Counted from the stretch's first letter, positions 31,046 to 42,686 are shown. The stretch: 64,000 nucleotides of DNA from Arion vulgaris (GCA_020796225.1 CM036759.1:1-64000); one strand, 5' to 3'. Translations and numbers: made by a program. The notes: generated from the sequence alone by a model not told the origin.

Positions 31046-31239
31046 GAGGAAATAAAATTGATACTGAAGGGACTAAGATCTTGGGGTAAGGGGTTGCACG
31101 GTGAAAGTTGTTAGTAAACGATGAGGAATTGGTGACGCCGTTCCAAGAGATATCATCATCTTCTAATTATTGTACGTTATATTTATTTATCAGTTAGGTC
31201 CTGATAGTAAAAAATTCCCCTTTTTTTCCGTCGTTTGCA

Positions 31240-31996
31240 AGCACATATAAATGTTTTACTTTCCCAAATCTAGACATTGCTACATATAACTGGCCAAAGG
31301 CTAAAGTTTTCCAATCTCCCCAAATCAATCCCAGCAACCTTTTGTGATTGGCCTTGTGCTTTGTTTATAGGGCATAGCAAAAGCAAGTCGTATCGGGAAT
31401 TGTAGCCTTTGAATTCAAATGGGAAAGGGTGGGGCAAGGGTATCCTGGGAAATTTAAAACATCTTTTTCCTTTAGCACAGCCTGTTAAAATAGTTGCTTT
31501 TTATAACTTTCCGCCTCAAGAACCTTGGGTACAAAGCCTCGTCCCATTACAAAGCCTGGGGGCATCTAGATTTCGTAGAAGTATAATAGGCGAACCAACT
31601 TTTAATGATAACACGTGAGGGGCATTCCACTGGGATTGAGAGAATAAGGAATTTGTTGGATAATGAACTGCTTCATTCATATCAATAACGGTATCGATTG
31701 ATTTGTACATGGTTTCCTGTTCTGATATTTTTTTGGCAATCAACACTTATTTTATTAACACTCTCATTTGTTGGTGCAAGTATAGCACATTGGCACAGCC
31801 ACAATGGTCTCGTAATTCCGTAGAATATTTGGAAACACCATGTCTTGAGTTGTTCTATTGAGTGCACAATATTGCAGAAAGTCTTCTGGAACTTGATTGT
31901 GTCAGGTTTGGTTCTTTCAAAGCCCCCATCTTCTAAAGCAAGCAATTGATAAACAAAGTGCCCAGCATTGACATCCTGCTGTAAATGGCCCCTCAT
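31240..31996 (-). pseudogene. Helitron C2 helicase C-terminal motifs
   Basis: Minus-strand blocks carry motif IV (CAILAPTNESVNKIS near 31770), motif V region (LSLKVGSPIILLRNLDAPRL then CNGTRL near 31560), INKAQGQSQK near 31360 and motif VI (GQLYVAMSRFGK at 31294-31258). These are the diagnostic C-terminal motifs of PIF1-type Helitron helicases, and they are exactly the part deleted from copy B. The blocks are in different frames. Confidence 0.85.
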
Positions 31997-34370
31997 GTTG
32001 GTATTTAAATTTAAAAAATTTTTTGAACATGTCTAAAAAGATGGGATGATTTAAAGGCCACCCTTGATATCATCGGCCATTTTTCCCCTTCCAGGAATAA
32101 AGGTTTGCCTGAAATCATCAGCAAGAACCACTACTGCTCCACCCATAAGTTGTCGATTGTTTCTAATATATTGAAGAGACCTGTTGAGTGCTTCTAGTCC
32201 GTCCCGGAATCATAGTGCATTCATCCCAAACAACCCAATTTTGGGCATTGTTGAAAAACGGGTTTTTTCCTGTTCCTTTACTGATGTTGCAAATTGGCTT
32301 TTTCTGATTGCTAAATCAAGTGGCAATTTAAGAGTAAGTGGGAAATTCTCCCCCTTAAAAAAAATTGCTCTTTTCCCAGAAAAGCCATGGAAATTTTTAA
32401 ATCGATTAAAAGCGAATTTTTGAAAGGAAATTCATCATAAACGTTTTTCCCTTTGTCCCTCCTGGTGCATCAATGAAGAATAGCCCGCCTGTCCCACTTT
32501 TCCCTTTGGGGTTCATAATTATCAAACATTTCTTTGGTCATGAACTAATGGTGGCCTTGATGGTTACGAGCCCCCAAGCCCCGGGCGTTTGTTTTGGCCC
32601 TTTAAAGTTTTTCCCTTTTAAAACCCATTGATGTTTTTTTCCCCTGGTTTGGGGGAACCCCTAATTTTGAAAGTTTTAACAACCATGTAATCTTTATCCT
32701 TATGATGATTACAACTTCGTTAAATATATCTTCGTTGTAAACAATTTGCAAGACAGGTTTCCCTGTTCTTTTGTACAAAAGAATATTTTCCCAACATACT
32801 TTCCTTGAATTTTTTAAATTTTGGGGTTTGATGGATTGCATGAGGTAATAAGAATGATAAAAAGGACCCCTGATCTTTGTGGTGATTTTGATGAACTGTT
32901 TTTTGCCATCTGATGCTATTGATTGTCGTCCTCCAGTAAATCAATTTTTTGGGTATGCTTCACGGAATGGGGTAAAAAACCTTGCCCTTTTAAAACCCCC
33001 TGAATTTCCTTTAAAAAAGGGCCCTTCAACGGTAGGGGAAGTAGGATGCGGAGGAGAAACATTAAATTGATTGGATGTACAGAAAAGCCCCAAAAATTTT
33101 ATTTTTAGTTTTAACTTTTTAAACCCAACAACTGTGACTCCCTGCTTTTTCTATTAAAGCTTTTCCTTTGCCCAATCCCATTTGTTATTTGGGTTTTTTG
33201 GGAAAGGAAAGTTTTTGCAAAACCGTTTTTGACAAAGCTAAAAAAGGCATTTAAAAGTTGTTCTTGGAGGTTGCGGGAACCTTTTTTTTGGGAAATTTTC
33301 TGTATTGAAGTAAACTTTTGTCCGTTTTCAAAGGGGACGCTCAGTTGCATTACGGGGGGGATATCTCTCATGAACGGGAAACCAAATCCCCCAAAACCCG
33401 TTTAAACCGGGGGGCCCACCCACAAACCCCAATCAATCAATTCTCCATTTTTTTGAATGCCAAACAGCTTGATCAGAACCTTTTGATGTTTTTTAACACA
33501 TATTTGTTTGTTTTTACTGAATTGCAGTATCAAATTAATATGTGCATCAAAATTGTGAAACTTTGGGAAAAGGAAAAATTTTCCATCTTTGTCGATGTTA
33601 AATTCAATTAAACCCTTTTTGCTCTTTAAGTTTATTTTTTGTTTGGTCCTCCTCAGCTAACTTTCTTCTTGGGTATAGTGGATAGTAATCTTCCCCAGTT
33701 TGTTTTTCCCCACCGGACTCTTCGGATATCTTTTGGGAAACTTTTGCCGTCCCATACAGGGGGAATTCGGTTGATATATCCACATGGTCCATGAAACCAT
33801 TGTCAATAAGGGTTTTTATGTATTTTGGGATCAAATTTTTTGGGACCAAAATTTAAACCCCCTTAATAATGGGGATCAATATTATTTTAATCTTATTTAA
33901 AAACCCAAAATAATAAATGGTTATGTGGCAAACCCCGTTTCTGATTCTTTTGAAGAAAACAACATCTCACAGGACCAAAGATCTCCCCCTTCGTTATAAG
34001 TTGCATAATTTTAATTAACTTTTGACGAAACACACGTCAATTAGATCATGTCACCCAAATGGGGCTTCCGGGTTAGTAATTCATCTTGTATTTTTTTTCC
34101 ATTTTCCCGTTACATGAAAACGTTATGAAGAGATCGGGTTCCCCATAATTGCAACATAAGTTTTTGTTTTTTTGTTTAGTGGGGTTTAAAGCCCCTTTGG
34201 GCCCCCCCTTTTCAATTGGCAACCCTTTTTTTGGGTTTATTGGGAGGTGGAAGGCTAAAAAATGAAAATAAAAATCGAATTTGGGGAAGAAACCCAGGGG
34301 AAACCCGGGATTTCCGGTAAAGTTGATGGTAAAAAACCCAAACCCCGGCCAAGTTTTTTCCCCCGGTCAT

Positions 34371-34574
34371 CTATCGCAAAGCATCCCCCAAATGAACATA
34401 TTCTTCTAAAACTTTAGTTTTTTTTGGGTTCAATCGAATATAGAGAAATTTGTTCGAAAATTTTTTTGAAAACATTTTCCCCACAAATTGATGGAATAGT
34501 TGGCGACAATTTAAAAAAGGTGATTTGGAGTTTTCTATCATGATTCGAAATGAGTGAAATCCTTTGAAAAACAA
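34371..34574 (-). pseudogene. Helitron C2 Rep N-domain block
   Basis: Carries FRIMIENSKSPFLNCRQLF, HQFVGKMF, LYIRLNPKK and EEYVHLGDA. These match copy A at 560-370 and copy B at 5050-4950, and they fix the alignment of the three copies. Confidence 0.8.
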
Positions 34575-35875
34575 ATTTGTTTGAAATCAATTTTTGTGAC
34601 TGGATCTCTTTTTTATTGGTGCAAAAGTAGTAGCCGTTTTCACCCCGAAAATAAAAATTGGGGAAAGAAAAAGGGGGTCGTAAAATCTGTGTGTTTTGAA
34701 AATTTTTTGCAGCTTGTTGTCTGTTTTTGTAAAATTCTTCCCTTTCCAAAATCATTTCCTGCTATGATAATTTGGGAACTTCGTTTTTTACAGGTGCATC
34801 ATAAGTCCCCTCATGTTTACCCGGGGGAACTATTCAACCCGGGTTGCAATTTTTTCGTCAGTGGGCAACCGATTAATCCCTCTTGAAACTTCTGACATAA
34901 CTGTTGCAAGTGTGTAGCATACGTTGAATAGCTAACATTGTATTGTGATTAGTTTTTGGATTACAATTGATGGGGCTGATTTGCCTCAGCTTCTTCATTA
35001 CCCATGAAATAAATTTGAAGAAATTTTTGGGGCTTCATTTGGTTGTGGGGAAAATGAAAACCCAAATTTGATATACTTGACCTTGAATTTTAAAAAGTTG
35101 GCATAAAAACCCGACTGACTGAAGAGTGTTCTTTTCTTAGGTGGCATTGCATATAATGAATAGTTTAACAATAACAATAAAAATGACCGGAAATTTTGAC
35201 AAACATCCCAAAACCCAATTTTATCTATTTTCAGAATTTGTTTGATTTGTTTGAGCTTTTCTTGAAATTTTCCTTGTTGAATAATCTTTGAAATGCAAAA
35301 ATGACAATGGGGATCTTAGCGCATTGGGTATATGAGCAAAATGAAAGATGACGCTATGTTTGGGGCGGGCAACTAGTAAATTTATGCAAAAGTAGGGTCA
35401 CGTTTGGGAAAAAATTTCTTTTCAGTTTTTTTAAAAACCCAAAATTTACCCATTTAAAACCCCCCCCTGTTAAAAATTTTTGTCGGGGATGTTTTTACCT
35501 TTCTTTGGTGAATTGTTGATGTAAAAAAGAGATCAGCTTGTTTTAAAATTAAATGAAGTTGTTTTGGTAAAGAGGTTGAGGGGTTTAAAGTTTTAAAAAA
35601 CGCCCTTGAATTTTAAAGAAAAATTTCCCAAGACTTACGACAAATTGTAAACAAAAAATTTGGGTAGGGTAGCAAACTTTGGTTTTAAATTATTTAAAAA
35701 AATAATATTGATCCGATTTCGGGAAAAACTTTCCACGGGTTTAAACCCTTTTTTTGGTCTGGGGGTTTTTTTCTGCCAACTTTGGTGATTTGGGGATGTA
35801 AAAATAACGGCGGGATAGTGTAAAAAAACAAACAGACATTGGAAAAAAAGATATCGATATATTATAAACAAAGGG

Positions 35876-36382
35876 GTTCCCGTTAAACATCCCAAAAACC
35901 CTTTTCATTTTTTTAATTTAAAGGGATCTTTCTGCTTTCTTGCTCAAATCCCAAAAAACTTTTTTTTTTCCTTTTTTTTTTGTAGGGGGTATTCCCCAAA
36001 AAGGTCTTTTTCCCAACCCTTTTGTTTTTGCTTTAAATAAATCTTTCTTTTTGACTTCGTTGTTGCATGTATCATTCGTCAGTTTTCATTGAATGCTAGT
36101 TCATGTTTATAGATTTTAACACAAACTGAACCCAAAAAAGATTGATTAAAAAATGATTCGTTCTCTTCAAAGTGTTTTGGGGGTGAGTTAATTATTGTGT
36201 TTATACAATATCAATTTTTAATAACAATATATGATGAATCTACGATAGCTCCAGTTTAGAGAATTTGTTTGTACAAAATCCATTGCTCATGAGTTATGGC
36301 AAAGAAAAAAAAACGCGATAACATTGGCATCCAAAACAAAGTCACTAATAGAAAGCGGACTGAAGTAATAACAACACAGTAG
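35876..36382. other. No gene recognised
   Basis: The noisy sequence ends at about 36060, after which normal AT-rich sequence resumes. Confidence 0.4.
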
Positions 36383-36716
36383 AACTCAACAATAGGCACA
36401 ACAAAAGCGTTCAAGAGAACGACTTGGAATATATCAAAACTCAACAATAGGCACAACAAAAGCGTTCAAGAGAACGACTTGGAATATATCAAAACTCAAC
36501 AATAGGCACAACAAAAGCGTTCAAGAGAACGACTTGGAATATATCAAAACTCAACAATAGGCACAACAAAAGCGTTCAAGAGAACGACTTGGAATATATC
36601 AAAACTCAACAATAGGCACAACAAAAGCGTTCAAGAGAACGACTTGGAATATATCAAAACTCAACAATAAAGGCATCAACAAAAGCGTTCAAGAGAACGA
36701 CTTGGAATATATCCTT
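36383..36716 (+). repeat. 55-bp minisatellite, six units
   Basis: Units beginning aactcaacaataggcacaac start at 36383, 36438, 36493, 36548, 36603 and 36658, an exact 55-bp period. All are identical until the last, which carries small insertions (aataaaggcatcaac). This suggests very recent expansion with one older end unit. Confidence 0.95.
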
Positions 36717-37011
36717 TTCATCGTTAATTTGTGTCTCCACCAGACGCAATTTTATTAGCATTGTATACTAACCTAGACAATATATTGGCTTTGCGTCCTT
36801 TTATAAAACTTTGTGAGCTAGTGTATCGGCATAGATAGACGAATCGATTAAGTGGATTATAAGATAACGAATTAGAGATAGTCGAGTATTTGGTCCAATG
36901 TCCACATGTGATGTGACCTCCATCTCTCTAAAGAAAGGACATGTCCCCTGCTAAGAATATTGCACAAATTACACACGTTGTAGTTCCGGCAACACTCTTA
37001 AGGTTCCATGA
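36717..37011. other. Spacer between two minisatellites
   Basis: No feature was recognised. Confidence 0.5.
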
Positions 37012-37407
37012 GAAGAAACACTCTTGAACAGAACGGTTTTGTTTTGAATTTAAATCAGCGACCTGTCAACTTCTTAATCACTAGACAACAGAGAGACACA
37101 CTCTTGAACAGAACGGTGTGTTTTGAATTTAAATCAGCGACCTGTCAACTTCTTAATCACTAGACAACAGAGAGACACACTCTTGAACAGAACGGTATGT
37201 TTTGAATTTAAATCAGCGACCTGTCAACTTCTTAATCACTAGACAACAGAGAGACACACTCTTGAACAGAACGGTATGTTTTGAATTTAAATCAGCGACC
37301 TGTCAACTTCTTAATCACTAGACAACAGAGAGACACACTCTTGAACAGAATGGTATGTTTTGAATTTAAATCAGCGACCTGTCAACTTCTTAATCACTAG
37401 ACAACAT
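37012..37407 (+). repeat. 79-bp minisatellite, five units
   Basis: Units anchored on cactcttgaacagaa start at 37019, 37099, 37178, 37257 and 37336. The first is 80 bp (one extra t), the others 79. They are nearly identical. Confidence 0.95.
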
Positions 37408-37689
37408 AGATCTCCTAAAGAAACCCTAGAAAAAATAAAACATTTGTATTATTCACTAGAAAGCTGCTACAGCAATATCGTCTATCCTATCACATAATCA
37501 GATTTTGCTTTATTTTGGTTTATTTTAATTTCTCATTTTAATTTAAGGGACTCTGGTAATAGTTTTATCATGTGTTTTATCAAATTGATCAACACAATAT
37601 CATCATCCATAGTTTGTTCTTAGCAAACACATTACCATCTTAGCTTTCGTATGTGTTCTCTCTAGTATAATAATAATAAATCATCTCGT

Positions 37690-38290
37690 ACCGTTAAACG
37701 TTACATAGGGCCTGCGAGCAATCTATCCATACCTCTCTATCCTGGCAAACTCGCTCAATCTCATCCATGAAACTGAGACCGATATCTCTTGCCTCTCTCG
37801 CAAAGTTCGTTTCAGGGTCACTTTAGGTCGACCTCTCGTTCTTGAACCCTTTGCATCCCACTTCAATGCCTGCTTTGATATTCGTTGATCATTTCTCCTC
37901 AAGGTGTGTCCAACATGTCTCCATTTTCTCTTTCTTATAACAGTTGTCACTAGTAGTTGACCAGACATGTCTCTGATTTCATCACTTCTCCTGAATTCAT
38001 TCATTGTATATTCATTATTTTTCGCATACATCTATTTTCAAATGCATTCAACTTGTTTTCTATATCTTTAGTCATTTTCCAACTCTCGCTGGCATATGTT
38101 AATATTGATACAACATTTGAATTGAAAATTCGTAGTTTAGTTTTAATACTATATAACTTACAGTTCCATATTTTATTTAGGCTTTTAAAAGCTGATACTG
38201 CTTCGTCAATTCGTATAATAATTTCTTTTTTAACATTTCCTGTGCATCAAAACTGCTACCTAAATAGGTGAACTGCTCTGTTATTTTTAT
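37690..38290 (-). mobile_element. LINE-D 3' end fragment
   Basis: The minus strand reads YAKNNEYTMNEFRRSDEIRD, then TVIRKRKWRHVGHTLRRNDQ, QALKWDAKGSRTRGRPKVTL and RTLRERQE, plus the more upstream KTKLRIFNSN segment near 38130. The pair with 12780-13410 is nearly collinear, but this copy extends further at the 3' side (GRPKVTLKRTLRE..). Confidence 0.8.
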
Positions 38291-39889
38291 CATTTTAGAT
38301 ATGCCAGATCTCTATAGTATGCCAGATACATATTGTCATATATACCGTTTTTGCTCTCAAATTATCAGTCTATGATGTTTTAATCTGTGCGTGATGCCTC
38401 CTTCTATATTGGTCTTCTTAAGCCGCCTTTTTTACAATTTATCAATTTTCTTATTGTATGTATCGCATTAGGCAGTTTTATGAGGTGTTTGACATCTAAA
38501 AATGATATTTGTAAACTGAATTCAAAGTACGATCGCATGTTACGACATTTGTTAACATAGATATGCATAGATCTTACAACGTTAGAATGTAACAGTTCAT
38601 CATTATAATTTGTCAACTGATAAGACGAATGAGCATTATTTGTAAATAACACGGGAACACCATAATACAACTACGTTTCCATCAGCAGAGAGAGAGAGGC
38701 GCAATGGATATAAAACTCGAACTTACAAAGTTTAAAGATAGGTGTTTTTACTGTTCATTTCTTTAACTATTTTACTGCATGTTATATTCAATAGTATTGT
38801 TATGGTATCATGTATCAGTCATGAGTTATGTGAGGTCTATCATAATATGACCATAAAAATGACCATATGTGGTTCGATCACCGCCTTAACACTTTTAGCA
38901 GCGGGAAATGAAGATGATTTCTCTGGTCCTTGTCTGAGCTAGTACATTCACCTATTTTCGAATTACCATTTATATTTCGACATTACGTAACCTACTATTG
39001 AAGTTCCTCGAGTTTGACACACGCGTGCAGTTATGAGATATCAAACACATCACTGACACTGTAACAGCGCATGTGTCTCCATTGTCAAACCACCAGAGAT
39101 TTATGGAGATCCATGATCGCCTATGCCAACCCGCACGGCACCTGATGATGAGTTCTACATATAACTTGTCTATGTTTCTTTTCAACATTTTTCTAGGAAG
39201 TTGAGTGCATGTTTAATTAATGATATCAATACTAATTAGTTTGTGTGTCTTGGTGGTGGTCAACCATAATAGTGTGTGTACTGCCTGACTATTAACAAAC
39301 ATAAAAAATTAAATGACTAAGTTGAGATTTAATGATAAGCTATTTGGATGATACTGTTTTTCTTTAAAATTATTTCAATTAAAAACAAATTGTTTATCAT
39401 TTATAAATATCAATCTTTTAGTATTTATTCACTCCTTGTTAACTAAACGCCACACTTTGTATCTTTAGGTTGAACGCTTTTTACAAAGAGCCACATTAAA
39501 GGGCGTTTTAAAAAACAACAAAACAAATGACTTGAAAAAACATGGCTTTGCACTGGTCCACTAGGAGTTAATCGCCCGATTGTTTATCTACAAAATAGCA
39601 TACAATTCATGACAATCAGTGGATAATTAGGAAAACTACAATTTAATTTGTACATATATGAAAATAATAAACACGTGAACACATAGCCCTTATGTAAGTG
39701 CTGTGCTTTTGTATGTTTGTTTTAATTTCATAGTAAATGTTGAAAGGTATGTTACTCTGTAGTAAATATGTCTGAGAAGAGTTTCATTCCCTGCTATAAT
39801 AAATACGAATTTCCCATAACTGCATAACTTCGTTGTTCATATTATGTAGTATTTTCTAAGAAAGTTCATTTGTATAGCTGATGCCTGTA
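38291..39889. other. AT-rich, no gene recognised
   Basis: Open frames here (for example 38404-38670 on the minus strand) show no recognisable domain. It may be host intergenic DNA or worn-down LINE-D sequence between its RT and its tail. Confidence 0.4.
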
Positions 39890-40150
39890 GTCAAAATATG
39901 TTCTCAATTACTCTCAGATCGTTGCTGTCGATGCATATCTCTAACATATTGGAAAGTTCCTGATGGTTGACTTTATCAAACGTAGCAGTGTATTCTATAA
40001 CCACAAGCATAGATCTGTTATTACTTCTATTGATCCTTCTGTTAGTTTTCTTAGGATATATATAAAGCGCTGAGAGTACCCTTGCCTTCAACAACCCGGT
40101 ACTGTTCTTCGCTTATTTCTTGTATTATTATGCTTCTCCTCCTTCTATTA

Positions 40151-41104
40151 CGAGGGGAAGTCAATAAGTAAGCCACAAATGGCTGTAGAGAAATAACTAA
40201 ACATGATAAAAACTTGAAATCAGTTTATTTTTATACATACATTGTTCCTTTATTTCTCAACATAATTTCCACCATCATTGATGCACTTATCCCATCGTTT
40301 TATCAATCCTCCCAAACCGGCTGCATAGAACTGCGGGCTCTGTTTTCTAAACCCCGTTTTCACTTCACATTCAACTTCGGCGTCATTCGCGAAATGTCTC
40401 CGGCCAAGGTGGGTTTTCAGTGGACTAAAAAGGTGGAAATCGTAAGGGCCTAAGTCAGGACTGTAAGGTTGATGTTCCAGAACTTTCCACCGTAGTTGGT
40501 TGATTTTCTCCTGAGTTAATCGAGCCGTATGTGGACTGGCATTGCCATGAAGAAGCAACACTCCTGTAGTCAGCAGTCCTGGGCATTTTTTCGAATTGCA
40601 TCATGAAGCATCGATAGAACTTCACAGTATGATTCAGAATTCACATTGTCACCTTTCTTCTTGAAATTGGTTAAAAGCCCTCCCTGACAATCCCAGAACA
40701 CCGTCAGCATCACTTTCCCTGCTGATGGCGTAACCTTGAATGTTTTGACACAAGGCGAAGAAAGATGTTTCCACTGTATTGAAGCACGCTTTGATTCGGG
40801 CTGGTAGTGATGCACCCATGATTCATCCTCAGTAACAATCCTGTTCAGCATGTCTTCTCCTTCATCTTCGTATCGACAGAGATGACGCAAGGACAGGCCA
40901 AATCGGTTCATTTTGTGTTCCTCCTTCAATTGTCTGGGTACCCACATTGAGCACAATTGAAGAAAGTGTTGTATCAATGTTGGTGGAAATTATGTTGAGA
41001 AATAAAGGAACACTGTATGTATACAAATAAACTAGTTTCAAGTTGTTATCATGTTTAGTTATTTTTCTACAGCCACTTGTGGCTTACTTATTGACTTCCC
41101 CTCG
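40151..41104 (-). mobile_element. Mariner-type transposon, non-autonomous, 954 bp
   Basis: The ends are cgaggggaagtcaataagta and its complement, with about 132-bp terminal inverted repeats (40151-40282 and 40973-41104). The element is bounded by TA at 40149-40150 and 41105-41106. It lies in minus orientation and is inserted in LINE-D. Typical mariners are about 1.3 kb with a transposase of about 340 residues. This one lacks the N-terminal third of the gene. Confidence 0.9.
40250..40977 (-). pseudogene. Mariner transposase, truncated and frameshifted
   Basis: The minus strand encodes the catalytic domain of a mariner (IS630/Tc1 superfamily) DDE transposase. Landmarks are WVPRQLKEEHKMNR, LNRIVTEDESWVHH (first Asp), LLLHGNASPHTARL near 40545 and HQPYSPDLGPYDFHLF. 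From the GN position to the last Asp are 34 intervening residues, so this is a D34D family member, but the middle catalytic Asp is Gly (codon ggc). A frameshift in an A-run near 40585 separates the two halves (135 and 103 codons). The N-terminal DNA-binding helix-turn-helix domains are missing, because the 5' end of the frame runs into the terminal repeat. It is inactive. Confidence 0.9.
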
Positions 41105-41249
41105 TATTATCAGTATTATCTTTGTCATATGTCTCATAAAACTGATAGCGCGGCGATCTTCACATTTCACTGCTCTTGATTACTGTGACCAAGCAATACA
41201 TAGTTACTATGGTAGATCTTTCGGACTACAACGTGACATTTTATCATAA

Positions 41250-41605
41250 ATAATTAAGTTCATTATTATATCTTTGTTAATTTCACTATTCAGTTAGAAA
41301 CATAATTCAAGATAATTGATATACAATTATTATGCTACTGAAATATAAAAAAAAATACACGCTAGTAAAAATGACACTACTCAGAGATCGCATTTTTAAT
41401 TATGATGACATTTAAATAACAAACAGCTAAATATTTTATTTTTTTCTCAAAGTTGTATGGTATGGCACAGTATCTTGTTGAGTAGAAGGTTGGTGGTCAT
41501 CGAGTCCATTCATGAGCTGTAAGTTGATATGTAGTTCTCCGTTCTACATTGGCCCCCCTTCCACTCTTCATTTGTGCCTTGATATCCCAATATTTCATAG
41601 AGACT
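41250..41605. other. AT-rich, no gene recognised
   Basis: Nothing was recognised. Confidence 0.4.
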
Positions 41606-42686
41606 GGCCCGGTGGTTACCGGGGCCCAAATGTGGGTGTAAAGAATAGAACCACTGTTACCTGCCACGCATGTCTAAGGCGACCAGTCAACGGACAACTT
41701 TGCTTATCTTGGCAGACTCCTATCCAGATCGGCAAACATAGATTCTGAGGTCAACAATAGGATATCCAAAGCCAGTGCTGCGTTCGGAAGGTTACGTGCC
41801 ACTGTGTGGGAACGGAAGGAGATAAGCATAGTCACAAAGCTGAAATTTTACCAGGCCATAGTGCTAACCACGCTGCTGTACGCAAGCGAGACATGGACAG
41901 TGTATAGCAGACACGCAAGCAAATTAAACCATTTCCACACAAGCTGTCTACGCAGAATACTAAAAATAGACTGGCAGGACAAAATTCCAGACAGCGAAGT
42001 CCTCACAAGAGCAAAGATCCCAGCGTCAACACCCTGTTGCAGAAGGCCCAGCTGAGATGAGTCGGTCACGTTGCTCGAATGCCTGATAAACGCATCCCAA
42101 AACAGTTGATGTATGGCGAGCTTGAAGGGGCAGACGTTTAGCTGGTGGACAGAAAAACGCTTTAAAGACACTCTTAAAGTGTCTCTGAAATGCTTCGATA
42201 TAGACAATACGTGCTGGTAATCCCTTGCACATGATCGCCAAATGTGGCGCTGTAAAAACAAAAGAGGAACCAGAATAGCTGAGAATCATCGTATTGTTGA
42301 GTCACAGAGAAAAAGAGCAGCGCGAAAAGACAGAGCACACAACACGCACATGTCTAACCTTGATCATGTATGCCCCACCTGTGGTCGGGGATTCTGTTCT
42401 AGGATTTGACTCTACAGTCACCTCCGCACATACCAGAGAGGTGCAACAGCACATGTCTGAGATTGTTGTCATCATCGCTTGCGATGGACGGCTATTAAGA
42501 GGCGACCAAGGAGGTTTTTCTGAAATCGGATGCAAGTGTCCTAAACGTGTAGACGTCTATACATTTAGGGGCCTACCAAACCAATGTGCAACGTATCTAC
42601 GTTCTTGGCAAAGATCAAACATATCACACAGAGTGGTTAAAATTGGTCGTAAAGAGCGAACGCAAAGAAGAAGAAGAAGAAGATTG
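41606..42686 (+). mobile_element. SINE-3 split by a LINE-B insertion
   Basis: Bases 41606-41684 match the SINE-3 head (ggtggttaccggggcccaaa and ctgccacgcatgtct), and 42500-42686 match its body and (AAG)n tail (ggaggtttttctgaaatcgg onward). The 12102-11837 copy shows that these are continuous in the intact SINE. The gap is filled by LINE-B (41685-42499). Confidence 0.8.
41685..42499 (+). mobile_element. LINE-B 3' end, 5'-truncated insertion
   Basis: Begins agtcaacggacaactttgct, the same sequence as 20021-20040 in the other LINE-B copy, and continues through the YLGRLLSRSANIDSE-like block, SAAFGRLRATVWERKE, ETWTVYSRHASKLNHFH and CLRRILKIDWQDKIPD. It extends beyond the first copy into RTRIAENHR, DHVCPTCGRGFCSRI and a stop, then LYSHLRTYQRGATAH, a C2H2-type finger. 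It is flanked by aggcgacc (41677-41684 and 42500-42507), the apparent target duplication. Confidence 0.85.

Larger units (their letters stand above)
31085..35875 (-). mobile_element. Helitron copy C2, near full length but noisy
   Basis: Collinear with copy B over its length and includes parts that B lacks. On the minus strand the order is Rep N-terminal region (about 35300-34400), Rep motifs (34400-33430), linker (33430-32530), Walker A with GLFFIDAPGGT near 32490, helicase motifs to 31240 and the end near 31085. Indels in homopolymers occur every few tens of bases, so no long frame survives. The element is about 4.8 kb, close to the size of an autonomous animal Helitron without extra domains. 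Confidence 0.8.
39890..41190 (-). mobile_element. LINE-D reverse transcriptase fragment split by mariner
   Basis: Before the mariner (minus strand, 41190-41107) the LINE reads CEDRRAISFMRHMTKIIL. After it (40148-39890) it continues RRRRSIIIQEISEEQYRVVE, then a FVDYTATFDKVNHQEL-like block, NMLEICIDSNDLRVIENIF. The two parts join at the TA target within RT block 1-2 of an APE-type LINE (CEDxRxISLMSHxTK...EISEEQxGFVEGKGT), one base out of frame. The catalytic YADD is not present. Confidence 0.8.

Noticed and set aside
36383..37407. Regular 55-bp and 79-bp arrays considered as CRISPR-like.
   Set aside because: The whole unit is repeated with no variable spacers, there are no cas genes, and the context is eukaryotic. 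They are minisatellites.
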